DNA from: Epiperipatus broadwayi
Lineage: Eukaryota > Onychophora > Udeonychophora > Euonychophora > Peripatidae
Direction: 5' to 3'
DNA length: 64,000 nucleotides
Assembly: GCA_028023455.1 (NCBI GenBank)
Contig: JAQFVV010012530.1
Location: 2,810,909-2,874,908 of the forward strand
Shown: positions 46,733 through 57,290 of the stretch, in pieces
How positions within the stretch are numbered: position 1 is the first letter of the stretch
How the letters are laid out: each line of letters starts with the position of its first letter
Notes under the pieces: generated by a model
Databases searched by the model: none
The model's input: only the letters and a program-made list of their open reading frames with translations
What the model was told of the DNA's origin: nothing
Translations under genes and position numbers: made by a program

Positions 46733-48745
46733 AATTTATATGTTTTTTTTTAAGATTATAAACAAAAGAGTGCACATGAATAATTGATTCACCTATGCAT
46801 TTCATAGACATTTAAATGATTTAGTTAAGTCAATTTATCTTTCAGTATGCTTAATGGAAAAATAGTACCCATTACACATGTTTGTGATGTACCATATTGC
46901 TGATAAACTACTTTCCTTTAAAATGGTAGGTTTAAAATGGCTTTGTGATATATATATATTGGTTGAATTTTTTTTAGAAAAGCTACAGTTTTTAAAATCT
47001 GTTTAATGTAAATAAAAAAGCATGGAATTTTATAATGGATTGACAGACACTTTCAGGGCAATTACAAGATTTATAATTACATTTATAAAATATTAGTTTA
47101 TAGAAGAAATTTACCATATTTTTTTTTGTCTGTTCATATGTGCATAAATTGGCCAAGTTCAATTAGTAAGTTTATTTGTTCTTTCATCTCATAATATATC
47201 AATGTAATTATTAAATAAATATTTGAAAACCAATTAAGAAAAAAATCAATAGTATTTATTGCTTGGAGAACTAAAATGTCTTCTATTCAGGAGTTTGATT
47301 TAAGCATTTAATAGTGCATGTTAAAACAGCTAATATGGTGAATTTAGTAACTGTTTTATATACTTTTTATTTTAAACATTATTTTTTGTATGATTTTTGT
47401 ATTATTTAAAAAATTCATTTTAAGACTAAGTTTATAAATGAAAAAATATTATTTCAACTTTTCAAATAAAGAAAAAGAATAGTAAACAAACAAAAGAATT
47501 GATTTTCAGTCTTATGAATAAATAAACCTATCTTTAATGAAATGAAATTATTTTCAAAAACATTTCTATCAATAAATGAATTTTGATAAAGAATATATTT
47601 AACTAATAAATTTTTTTTTAGAATAATTAAAATGTGTATCTTTTATAACAATGGGTATTTATTATTTTAATAATGAAGTCATCAAGTTTGCTGTAACTGA
47701 TTATGTTTGTATTAAAAAAATTCTTATTGAAAAACAAATATTGAAATTAATTTTGTAAAAATAAAAATAAATGGATAAATAAATTAAGTATAAAATGATT
47801 TATTTTCAATTTCCATAAAAGCCATGGCAGTTTTGCTTGTTCATAAATTTCCAATTGATTAATTTTTTTCTAAAAGCAAACATGTTCAAATAAAACCTGA
47901 TGAATACAGCATTTATTTACTGAGAAAAAAAAAATTAATTAAATTTAAAAAATTTATAAAATAATACGTAAATTAATTATGAATAATGTGGCATTTTCAA
48001 TTTGTCAAAATGGAAGTCAGAGTGAAAAAAAAATTGTTTAGGCATACTGAATACTTTATACTTTTTTATTTTATTTTATAAAATAATCATTTGATCTTTT
48101 TAAATTCATTTTCACTGAATAATTGTAATATCTAGAAATTTTAGTTAAAACTATTATCATTGAAAATACACCCTTAATCCTAATATTTCTGACAATTGTA
48201 TGCAAAATTATAAAATAAAAGCAGCAAATAGCCAGTAGTTAATCATTCTTAGTCCATTGTAATGCCAACCCTTTATCCATGGGGTATGAGCTTAACAGAT
48301 TAAAATAAAGTAAAATGTTCTTAGTTTTATCAAAAAATCCCAATTGCTAATAATAATAATAATAGTTAGTAAATGTTCTACTGGTAGTTTAATCAAAATT
48401 ATATGAAGATTATTTTAAAATCAATATAAAAAAATCCTATTTTAAAATTTACACTTCAAAATTTATACTTTATAAATAAATTTAAAATTAGTAACTTTAA
48501 AACTGTTTAAATACTTTATTTTTATTTTGTGATAATGATTATATTTTCTCAGCTTTACTGTTGTGTATGGACAATTATCTTTATGAAACATTTAATATTT
48601 TATTTTTATTATAAATGTGAAATTTGCATCTTCAGCCAAATGCATTAAAAGTCAATATGGCACTTGTAAAGAGGAGAAAAATTGAATAATATTGTATAAA
48701 TGATAGATAAAAGTTTCACAGAAACCCATTTCAATAAATCATATA
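46733..48745. other. Very AT-rich stretch, nothing recognised
   Basis: No ORF above 60 codons, no repeat copy seen. Short poly-A and poly-T runs throughout. Probably intron or intergenic DNA. Confidence 0.4.
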
Positions 48746-48800
48746 AACCACTAAACATCACATGCTCACAATTTTCTATGCTAAGCTGTTAAAACTGAAT
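48746..48800. mobile_element. Foldback-family end fragment, copy G
   Basis: CACTAAACATCACATGCTCA, then TTCTATGCTAAGCTGTTAAA. The rest of the element is missing. It directly adjoins the tail of LINE-B copy 3. Confidence 0.65.
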
Positions 48801-48801
48801 A

Positions 48802-49508
48802 TGATGTGATGTGATGCACTATGACTTCTTTACTAGAGTCAGGAATTTCTCAGTCACTATGTCCAGAGAAACCTGTTAGCCACCTTCCTTTCCATTCCCC
48901 ACTGTAAGATTTTTCCATATTCTTCACTATTCTGCTCCATTTCATTTTTACAACATAATCTTTGTCCACTCTATGGCCTTTATATCTAAATCTCCCTAAT
49001 CTTTTCCCAAACCCAGCATAAAAACCAACAACCCACTTTCTGTATAATCACTGTTTAGATTTATTCTTCCACAACTTCATTATTTGTACCCTTTTTGCTA
49101 GTAGGCATTTGTGTTCAATTAACAGATGCTTAATATTTTCTATGCTTTCTTTACATAACTTGCACACAAATCATCCACATTTTCCCATTTATACGTATAT
49201 TCTTTTGTTGCTAATGATCCTGTTTGATTATCATAAATTAACTCACACCCAATATTCTGTTTACTTCTATATATATATTTAGTTTTTTTTTTTACTCTCC
49301 ATGCTAATGCGCCATCTCTCCAATTCCCTATTTTTTATTACTGTATCTATTCTTTCATTTCATTCCTTGCAACTATGACAATCAACAATTCTCCTAACAC
49401 AATCATCCTATGTTTTGTATAAGTATACTGACATAAACTCTTTAACTAAATTTTCTGCATACTATACTACCTTTCTCATCCATCTTGTTGCTTGTCCTTT
49501 ACTTTGTA
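48802..49508 (-). mobile_element. LINE family B copy 3, 3' half
   Basis: The minus strand runs from the tail (TAGTGCATCACATCACATC) to about 700 bp in, at a point (ATCTTGTTGCTTGTCC, plus-strand wording) where copy 1 continues without a break. The continuation is found at 51689-52371, so an insert of about 2.18 kb separates the two parts. Confidence 0.75.
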
Positions 49509-49867
49509 GCGATATACATATATGCTGCATCATTTTCAAATAAAAAAAAAGATCGATAAATAAAATCGCCCTCAAATGAAAATATAAAAATCAATAAATG
49601 AAATCTATTTAAATCAATATATATAAAGTGCACAGATGGTAAATTATTAAATAATTACTTAAAGTAAGTTAAAAGTTAAAAATCTAAAGGCAAAAGATTA
49701 TTTGAAGGAATATAAAAGAAAATAAATAAAAGCTGTTAATTTATTTTCTGTTAAAGTTATTTTTAAACTATAGTAGGATGGAAATGATTTTCTATTAAAA
49801 TGTAACGATGTAATAGCAAACAGGTCCTTGTAGCATTTAACTGATTGTAAGTCAGATAAGAGATGAA

Positions 49868-49992
49868 TTAAAAACTACTAGTGTTTTCCATTCTAAAGCG
49901 AACAGGCCAATAACGATGTGAATGAACACACGATCTGCAGAGAAAAATCATTATTGCCAATAAGAAGAGCACCAAGCCAGGCAAGATTGATC
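49868..49992 (-). CDS. Candidate terminal exon: single-pass membrane segment and short tail
   Basis: On the minus strand a polypyrimidine tract (TTCTTTTTTTTCTTTTTTG) leads to TTAAATTCCAG, a good splice acceptor. The frame after it reads SILPGLVLFLLAIMIFLCRS then CVHSHRYWPVRFRMENTSSF and a stop. That is a clean 17-18-residue hydrophobic helix followed by a basic tail, like the end of a type I membrane protein. The exon is about 46% GC in a roughly 28% GC setting. The frame needs one base from an upstream exon. A nearby GC-richer frame (50139-50227, ETNPLLAIFQEPSLWKPPHL) does not fit in phase. Speculative. Confidence 0.3.
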
Positions 49993-51510
49993 CTGGAATT
50001 TAATGATAAGCGATCAAAATGATACAAAAAAGAAAAAAAAGAAAACTTTTGGGAGTTTTAGATTGCTCTTGCTGATTACTAGTTTTAATTAAACATATAA
50101 TATATGTATTGCCGATCTCCACAATATAAGTATTACACAATAAATTTTGTTTCCCGTATTTGCACCAAGTGAGGTGGCTTCCAGAGTGATGGTTCCTGGA
50201 AAATGGCAAGCAATGGATTTGTCTCAACTGATAACAATATTAATATATAATGGAAAGAACTTTGAACTAAGTGGTGTGACACATCAAGGACTGCAAAGAT
50301 GTACTCCAATAAACTGACACCATGAAAGTATGAACTTTTTTCTTTAAAAATGAGATTTGAACTTTTAAGCTAAAATACAAACTTTTCAAGTATTAATTCT
50401 AAATGTCATTTAACTCCTAAAAAAAATCTTGTTTGATTAATTAACTTCTAAATTTCTCATTAATATTTTTATGTGTAAAATGTTTGCTACTATCATTTTC
50501 ATTCTCACTAAATTAAATGAAATTAATAAATTTAAATATAGGTGTAAATGGCTGCATAGATTCATTTAAAATTATATTAGTTTAAGTGGTTAATTTTGGG
50601 CTAATTGTTTTGTAGTTGAATTAGGGTTAGTGGAGGAATATATGGGTGTTTTATATCAATGTAATCTGGGAGGTGCATTGAATTCTCATTCCTTTGTGCT
50701 TCATTAGCTTACAGGGTATATCACCCAACTGAATGAATGACTCAGAAAAAAATGGTAGCCCTCACATGGCAAATGTTCATAGATGTATTTCCTATGCCAT
50801 TGATTATTTATGCTCTGGTTGGGACAGTAATCCAGCAAAAACTGTTTTCCCCCTTCCCCATTATAGAGCATATATTTTCAAATATATTTCAGATAATTAC
50901 CTTGCCAGACAGACACCAATTCTTGTACTGAATGAGGATCATTGTTTCTCTAATGGTATCCTGCTACAGATGTAAATTCCTATCAACATGATTGTTTTAT
51001 GCTAACATTCTTAATTTGCATTGATCACATTGGTATATCAGTAAACTAGAGTTGGTTTGAACATGAACTTTTAGTCTGGAGTTAAAAGATTTGAGTTTTT
51101 TAAATGCATATTCTATGTAGCATATTTATGCTTAGCAAAACACTAAAATAGTATTAAATCTTCTAAATTCATCCATCTGTGCATATAACTTAAATTAAAT
51201 ATATTCAATAGTTAATTCAGTCCTCAGAATTTTTGTGTGATGTACGTGCGTGTAATAAAAACATTTTGTTTAATCAGTTTTGGCAGTGGCTTATTTTATA
51301 TTTTTATTAGTAATATTTTGAAAATCAAGGATTAGAAATTTTAAATTTACAATATCATATTATCAAGCTCAGTCTCTCCAAGAACTAATGACTGGGATTT
51401 TTGGTCAGATAAAAAATGAACTTCATTTGTATGTATCTGCCACTTTTATACATTTTTCTAGGTTCAAATAGCTTAGTGAAGATAGGGTTATGAGGTTTCT
51501 TCTATTATAA

Positions 51511-51512
51511 TT

Positions 51513-51560
<48 letters not shown>

Positions 51561-51602
51561 TTTTTTTTTTTTTTTTTTTTTTTTTATTTTTTTTTTTTTT
51601 TT
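51511..51602. repeat. Poly-T tract, ~90 bp with two A interruptions
   Basis: Almost pure T, followed to 51690 by alternating A- and T-runs. The Lys-rich ORF on the minus strand is an artefact. Such length is prone to sequencing error. Confidence 0.9.
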
Positions 51603-51688
51603 AAAATAAACCAATTAAAAAAAAAAACACAAATTTATATTTTTTTAATATATATTAAAAAAAAAATTTAAAAAAAAACTCCCCGTTT

Positions 51689-52371
51689 TTCTTTATTTAT
51701 AACCCAATTAAATACTATTTTGCATATTCTCTTATTATCCATAAATTATAATCTACCAAACATTTTCATTTTGCTTTTTGCATCTCTCATATAAAAACGT
51801 GACCATTCCATTTCTCCTTGAATTCCCTCCTTTGCTGTCCACACATCTGCATCTGTGTGTCTCCCTACTTTTTTTAGTACTTTTTTAGGTAATCTAACAA
51901 CCTTCTACTAATACATAACACATTGTTATCATAAGATAATCCTGCTATTTCTACTCCCTTCCATACAATTCTAGTTATATCATATTTATTATATGAAAAC
52001 ACTATTAATTTCTTTATCAGTCTCTTTCTTTTCTTCATTTATCATTTTTTTTCTTTCATTCATCCAAGCAATTTTTCTGATTATTTAAGATGATTACTAA
52101 ATAGTTATATACCTATTCACCATATTTAACTTTATATACATCAAAAAATTCTTTTTTTTTCTTTTTCCCCAGAATTTATCATCATTACTTTGGATTTTTC
52201 TTCAATAAATTTAATCTTCATCTTTTTACCCACTCATGTGCATGTCTTCAGTATAACTTCTACATCTTTCCTATTTTCTATGCACAAGAAGATATCATCA
52301 GTAAATAACAAACCTGATAATGTATATACTCTCTTGTCAACTATTAATAGTATTTCTACTCTCTTCCTAGT
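51689..52371 (-). mobile_element. LINE family B copy 3, 5' part
   Basis: Continues copy 3 after the insert. On the plus strand TAACCCAATTAAATACTATT, ACCAAACATTTTCATTTTGC and ATCAGTAAATAACAAACCTG match copy 1 at about 43.07-43.74 kb. It ends at TCTACTCTCTTCCTAGT, where foldback copy H begins. The equivalent site of insert K is unoccupied here. Confidence 0.75.
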
Positions 52372-52938
52372 CTCCATACAGTAGTGCCACCCAGTGAAAG
52401 CCTTAGTAATCAAGGGATGTAAGGCTTGTGTATAAAATTCCTATATAGTGCATAATCATCCAATATCTCCAGACTAGTTTTTACCTTTGGCTTTCATCAA
52501 TGAGGAGCCTTGGATCTAAGAGCACTCACCTAGATCTTGGGATTTAATGCAATCTTCCAGTGCCACCTTTTACCCTTTTTAGTTAACTAACTATAAAGCT
52601 ACGAGTCCAAAATAAAAATACAATAATATTTTCAATCGAAGTTCATTGCTTGCATAGTCATATAGATCAAAACCCAGATCAACATCTATATATTATGTCT
52701 TTGATTCTTTAATAACCATAAGCATCACCATTCCATTTGGCTGATTGGTATTAAAAGGTGGCTTCTGAAGAATTGCATTCCAAGACTCCTCACTATAAAA
52801 TCCACAAGCTAAAAACTAGTCTGTAGATATTGAATTAATAGGCACTAGATAGGGATTTTATGCACAAATATTCCTGCATCCATTGATTTCTCTGGCTTGC
52901 ACTGGGTGGCACTATTGTGTGGAGAGTTTTGCTGCTAT
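52372..52938. mobile_element. Foldback-family element, copy H (longest arms)
   Basis: The left arm (52372-52577) runs CTCCATACAGTAGTGCCACC, CTTTCATCAATGAGGAGCCT, AATGCAATCTTCCAGTGCCA and CCTTTTA. The right arm (52753-52938) is its reverse complement back to GGCACTATTGTGTGGAGAG. The roughly 175-bp loop between (52578-52752) has no recognised content. The arms are about 190-205 bp, the longest in the window. Confidence 0.8.
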
Positions 52939-55325
52939 TATAAATCATATAAACTATTTAGCTGTGTACTACTGAATGTAAATGTCAGAATGATGAATAA
53001 ATAAGTCAAAAAATTACAAACTTTTACTAATATGACATAATAAGGAGCATCTTTAAATATTTTTACAATGTCGTAAAATGAAAGAATTGAAACATCTATT
53101 TCTTCAATATATAATTTAATGCCTTGTAATTAATAATTTTATAATTAATAATGTTAGTTTTTTTCTGATTAATAAACAAAGATATTCTTCATCTCTTGTT
53201 TGCATCATTAAGTTTACTTATTTAAAAAATAAATTTATTTTACTGCATTTTTTAGATTAATTATTATTTTTCTTGCATGTTTCTCAACATAGCTACTTAA
53301 TTGTATTACTATATTATTTAGTTTTGAAGGTTATAACAAAATATAAAAAATAAATATTTTTAATGATTTTGGGGGGGAGGGGGAGGAATTGTGTGTACAC
53401 TTATTGACTATAACTTTTACAAACATCAGATAATTAAAAACATTACAATTGAATATAAAATATGTTTTATATAAAATACTTATGCTTGTAAATAAAAACT
53501 TTATTTCCATTGGAGAGGCATCAACTGTCTGAGACCGGGAATAGAATGGAGGTGGAGGGGGTGAGGGGGTGAGGTGTGTATGTGGGTGGGGGGGCAGTAC
53601 TGTTGCCTATGTTGATGCAAATTTATTTCAACTATTTTGAATTTATTTAGAACTTATTTTATTAGTGGGTATAAAAGATTCATACAGTGATTGTATTTGA
53701 GAGATAATGTCTATTTGGAGAAGAGAGAGACAGAGAGGGAGGGTATCAAATATTAGAGGTTAAATGCTAAGATGGTTCATTACAGCTATGCTTTTTTAAA
53801 AAGATTTTAATATGATTAATGTAGAGGCTTTTTAAAGTTATATTATTTGAATTGCTTTTTTTTTTTTTTATTTAAAAAATTTGATTTTTTTTAGAGAAAT
53901 TATGAAGATTATTGGATTTTTTTTTTTAAAAAAAAAAAAACAAGTATAAAATTCATTTTCAAAATTATCATAATTAACAATTTTACATTTTTTATTTAGT
54001 GGTGGGTTTTGAATTTTTTATAGATTCATCATGCATGCCATCTCTGATTAACACACATTAATATTACATTTTCCTTTAAATTGAATAGAACTGCTTTTGA
54101 AATACCTGAAGCAATCCAGGCTGTATATGGCAGTAAAACTACAAGTTTCAACAATAATAGTTTGCAAGATCTCAAAATGTCAGGGAGAGCTTAGAAGATG
54201 ATATATGAAGATGCAAAGAAAATACAGTCACATTTTGTGCTCTAACTCATGATTCAACATGATAGTAGTTCCTTAAAATTTTTTGAATAACTAAATTATA
54301 TCATTGAACATATTCATTTATTCAGAGATGGTATGCATGCAGCTTGAGAAAAGAACCAGCCATTTTTCTTTGACTCACATTGTGTATATAAAGGATTGAG
54401 TTCAATATGATGTCACTAGTATTAATTGAGAAAAGATGAAATTAAAATTTTTGTGGGATTACATTGTTATTTATTTTAATTTATTTATGTATGGAGATAG
54501 TAGTTAAAATAAAGATGTAATCATTTTGGATTATGAAGTTGATCATTTTCACTTTGGAAATAATAGCCAGCTGCGAATCAAAGTTAGCTATTATCCAGTT
54601 TAAGAGTTTCTATATTTATAAAAAATTTTAAAAGATAAAAACAAATTTTTAAATAGCTCACCTAATGCAAAAGTTAATAGAATAGACATACTTCTTTCTA
54701 TTATCTACCTGCTTATCCAAACTACAGAGTAATCTGAATTTAGGGGAAGGAGATGGATGGAATTAGAAGTGTGATTATTTTTGAAAAAAAAAAAAGGTTG
54801 ATATTTCTTTATAAATTTTAAAAAATGTATCAGACAGACTGAATTAGATTTTTATAAACAAGAACAACTTTCTACTCTAGTGCCATCTATTGAGCTTGTG
54901 TAACAAGGATTTTCAAATGTCACACTTCCAGCCCATTTTTAGATTTTTGCCTTTATCAATGAGAACTTAATAATTAAAATTAAAATTAACATAGTTATGC
55001 ATATAGTAACATCTAGTCTTTTATTGTGCTATCAAGTTAAAAACTTGAAATTAAAAAAATCACTTATGGTTTTGAACCCAACTCAATCTGCTTGAATAGT
55101 TATATAGAACTGAATAACCACACTTCTTGTCTACATATATTACAATATTAGATAATTTGACAAAAAGGAACCTTATGAAATTTATTTTTCAAATTCAAAA
55201 GCCACAGAGTAAATAGTGAGGAAAATCTAAGGTCATTAAGTGGAGAACAAGTCATATACTTTTAGTGTTGGACAATAGGTGGCACCACTATCAATGTAAT
55301 CACATCTGCTATTATCATGTTTTAA
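52939..55325. other. AT-rich stretch with two G-rich tracts and a weak foldback trace
   Basis: G-rich tracts at about 53371-53387 and 53537-53597. The second has G-runs of 5, 5, 3 and 7 (GAGGGGGTGAGGGGGTGAGG, then TGGGTGGGGGGG), compatible with a G-quadruplex. TAGTGCCATCTATTGAGC at about 54878 and ACAATAGGTGGCACCACTA at about 55272 are a distant inverted pair that may be a very old foldback copy. No gene recognised. Confidence 0.4.
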
Positions 55326-55329
55326 TAAG

Positions 55330-56191
55330 ATGATACAGAAGAGAGTTTTTCCGGGTAATTGGAGTAATACAAGAGTAAAATTATTATTTAAAGGAAATGG
55401 TAAGGATCATAGAAAGTTAAAGAATTATAGACCAATAGTGATAACATCAGTTTTATATGAAGTTTTTTCATATATGGTGGCTGGAAGAGTTGCAAAATGG
55501 ATGGAAGAAAATAGTGTAGTGGGGGAAATGCAAGGAGGTTTTAGGTCAGATAGGCATATAGGAGATAGTTTATTTGTGGTTACACAACTTATGGATATGA
55601 GTAGAAATTCATATAGACAGTTATATATGAGTTTTATAGATATAGAGAAGGCGTATGATAGAATAAATAAAAATAGATTATGGGTAAGTTTAGAAAATTT
55701 GGGAATGAATGAAGCCTTAGTGGATATTTTTAAGAGATTATATGATAATAATTATTATACATATCAATTAGGGGATATAGAATCAGTTAAAGTTAAAAGT
55801 GGGGTGGGACTAATGCAAGGATGCCCTATGACACCTATTTTATTTTTGTTGCATTTGAGTGAAATGGAGAGAGCAATAGAAAGACTAGGAAGAGGGATAG
55901 AGATACAATTAATAGGTGGCAAGGGAGTATATACTTTGTTGGGACTTTTTTTTGCAGATGATGTCTTTTTGTGTGAAGAAAGAAGATATGGAAGTTATGC
56001 TGAGGACATGCACAAGGGTGGGTAAAGAGATGGGGATTAAATTTAGTGAAGAAAAATCAAATATAATGATGGTTAATACTGGAGAAAAAAAAGACAAAGA
56101 ATTTTTATTGGGGGATATAAAGTTAAGGGTGATGGACAGATATAATTATTTGGAAATCATCTTAAGTAATCAAAAAAAATTGCATGGATGA
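55330..56191 (+). pseudogene. LINE family B reverse transcriptase
   Basis: Frame 55330-56025 has the core motifs in order: LKNYRPIVITSVLYEVFSYM (motif 1-2), GEMQGGFRSDRHIGDSLFVV, LYMSFIDIEKAYDRINKNRL (first catalytic Asp), GVGLMQGCPMTPILFLLHLS and GLFFADDVFLCEE (the F/YADD box). After about 55980 the reading shifts +1 into 55916-56191: EVMLRTCTRVGKEMGIKFSE, EKSNIMM and then RYNYLEIIL (a YLG-like thumb motif). Catalytic Asp residues are present. The wording (FIDIEKAYDRI, QGCPMTP) differs from the 38-kb LINE, so it is a separate clade, which I cannot assign firmly. Confidence 0.85.
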
Positions 56192-56751
56192 ATGGGAGAA
56201 AAATTGATAAATGAAGCAAAGAAAAGAAAGGGATTGATAAAGAAATTAACAGTATTTTCATATAATAAATATGATGTAGCTAGAATTGTATGGAAGGAGT
56301 TGCAGTAGCAGGGTTAACATATGGCAATGATGCATTGTGTGTTAGTAAAGGGGTATTAGATTACTTAGAAAAATTACAAAGGGAAGTAGGAAGACATGCA
56401 CTAGGTGTAGATGTGTGGACAGCAAAGGAGGCATTCAAGGAGAAATGGGATGGTCAAATTCTTATATGAGAAATGCAAAAAGCAAAATTAAAATGTTCGG
56501 TAGATTGCAGTTTATGGATAATAAAAAAATAGCTAAAATAGTATTTAATTGGGTTACGAATAAAGGGCAGGCAACAAGATGAGTGAGAAAGGTAATGAGG
56601 TATGCAGAAGATTGGATAAAGAATTTATATCAATATATTTGTACAAAAGGTGGGATGATTCTGTTAGGAGGATTGTTGAGTGTTATGGTGGTTAAAAAAT
56701 GAGATAGAAAAATAGATGCATTAATAAACAATAGGGAGTTGGAGAACTAGT

Positions 56752-57096
56752 ATGGAGAGTAAAAAGAGTTTAAATATATATAGAATTAAACGAAATATTA
56801 CATGCAAGTTAGTTTATGATAATAATAAGGAAAGTAGTTTATTGTTTAAAGCTCAAATGGGATCTTTAGCAATAAGGAAATATACACATAAATGGAAAAA
56901 TGTGGTTGCTTTAGTCTGCAAGTTGTGTAAGGAAGGCATAGAAAATATTAGGCATCTGTTAATTCAATGTAAATTCTTGGAAGAAGAAAGGGTACAAATA
57001 ATGAAGTTATGGAAGAATAAATATGAACAAAATGATTATACAGAAAGTGGGTTATTGGTCTTTATGCTGGGTTTAAAAAAGATAAGGGGGATTTAG
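56752..57096 (+). pseudogene. LINE family B C-terminal Cys/His-containing region
   Basis: 114 codons. KAQMGSLAIRKYTHKW then ALVCKLCKEGIENIRHLLIQ-C gives a C..C......H....C pattern as in the small zinc-binding region at the C-terminus of many LINE ORF2 proteins. It ends a few hundred bases before the tail. The part between 56191 and 56752 is coding-derived but broken by stops. Confidence 0.7.
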
Positions 57097-57290
57097 ATAT
57101 GAAGGCCATGGACATGACAAAGATTATGTTGTGGAAATGGGATGGAACAGATTATGGAAAAACAGGGTGGGGAATGGAAAGGGAATGTAAAAGTGACTAA
57201 CAGGTTTCTCTGGGCATAGTTGCTGAGAGATTCCCGACTCCATATAAGGAGAAGTAATCACATCACATCACATCACATCTCATCATATCT

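Larger units (their letters stand above)
49509..51688. other. ~2.2-kb segment splitting LINE-B copy 3
   Basis: Unrelated to the LINE. The edges show a weak repeat, CCTTTACTT at the left and TCTTTATTT at the right, possibly a diverged target duplication. It holds a GC-richer region with possible exons on the minus strand (49.87-50.23 kb), an ORF cluster at 50733-50975 with no recognised family, and a poly-T tract at its right edge. It could be a decayed mobile element or transposed host DNA. Confidence 0.5.
55326..57290 (+). mobile_element. LINE family B copy 4, the best-preserved copy (5' truncated)
   Basis: Plus strand. It carries most of a reverse transcriptase, a Cys-rich C-terminal region and the tail GTAATCACATCACATCACA. 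The 5' end is inside the reverse transcriptase. The 3' end AACAGGTTTCTCTGGGCATA matches the three minus-strand copies, which identifies them. Frameshifts at about 55982 and after 56190, plus stops, make it inactive. Confidence 0.85.

Noticed and set aside
50733-50975. Overlapping plus ORFs, one with hydrophobic segments and one with a SGWDSNP string
   Set aside because: No family match in either frame, the frames overlap each other, and composition is not clearly coding. A minus-strand 60-nt exon-like reading here (DTIRETMILIQYKNWCLSGK) has acceptor and donor consensus but is too short to support.
51423-51614. Lys-rich ORF that looks like a basic nuclear-localisation protein
   Set aside because: It is read from the complementary strand of a poly-T tract.
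53500-53620. GC-rich promoter/CpG island
   Set aside because: The tract is G-rich on one strand with almost no CpG, so it is not an island.
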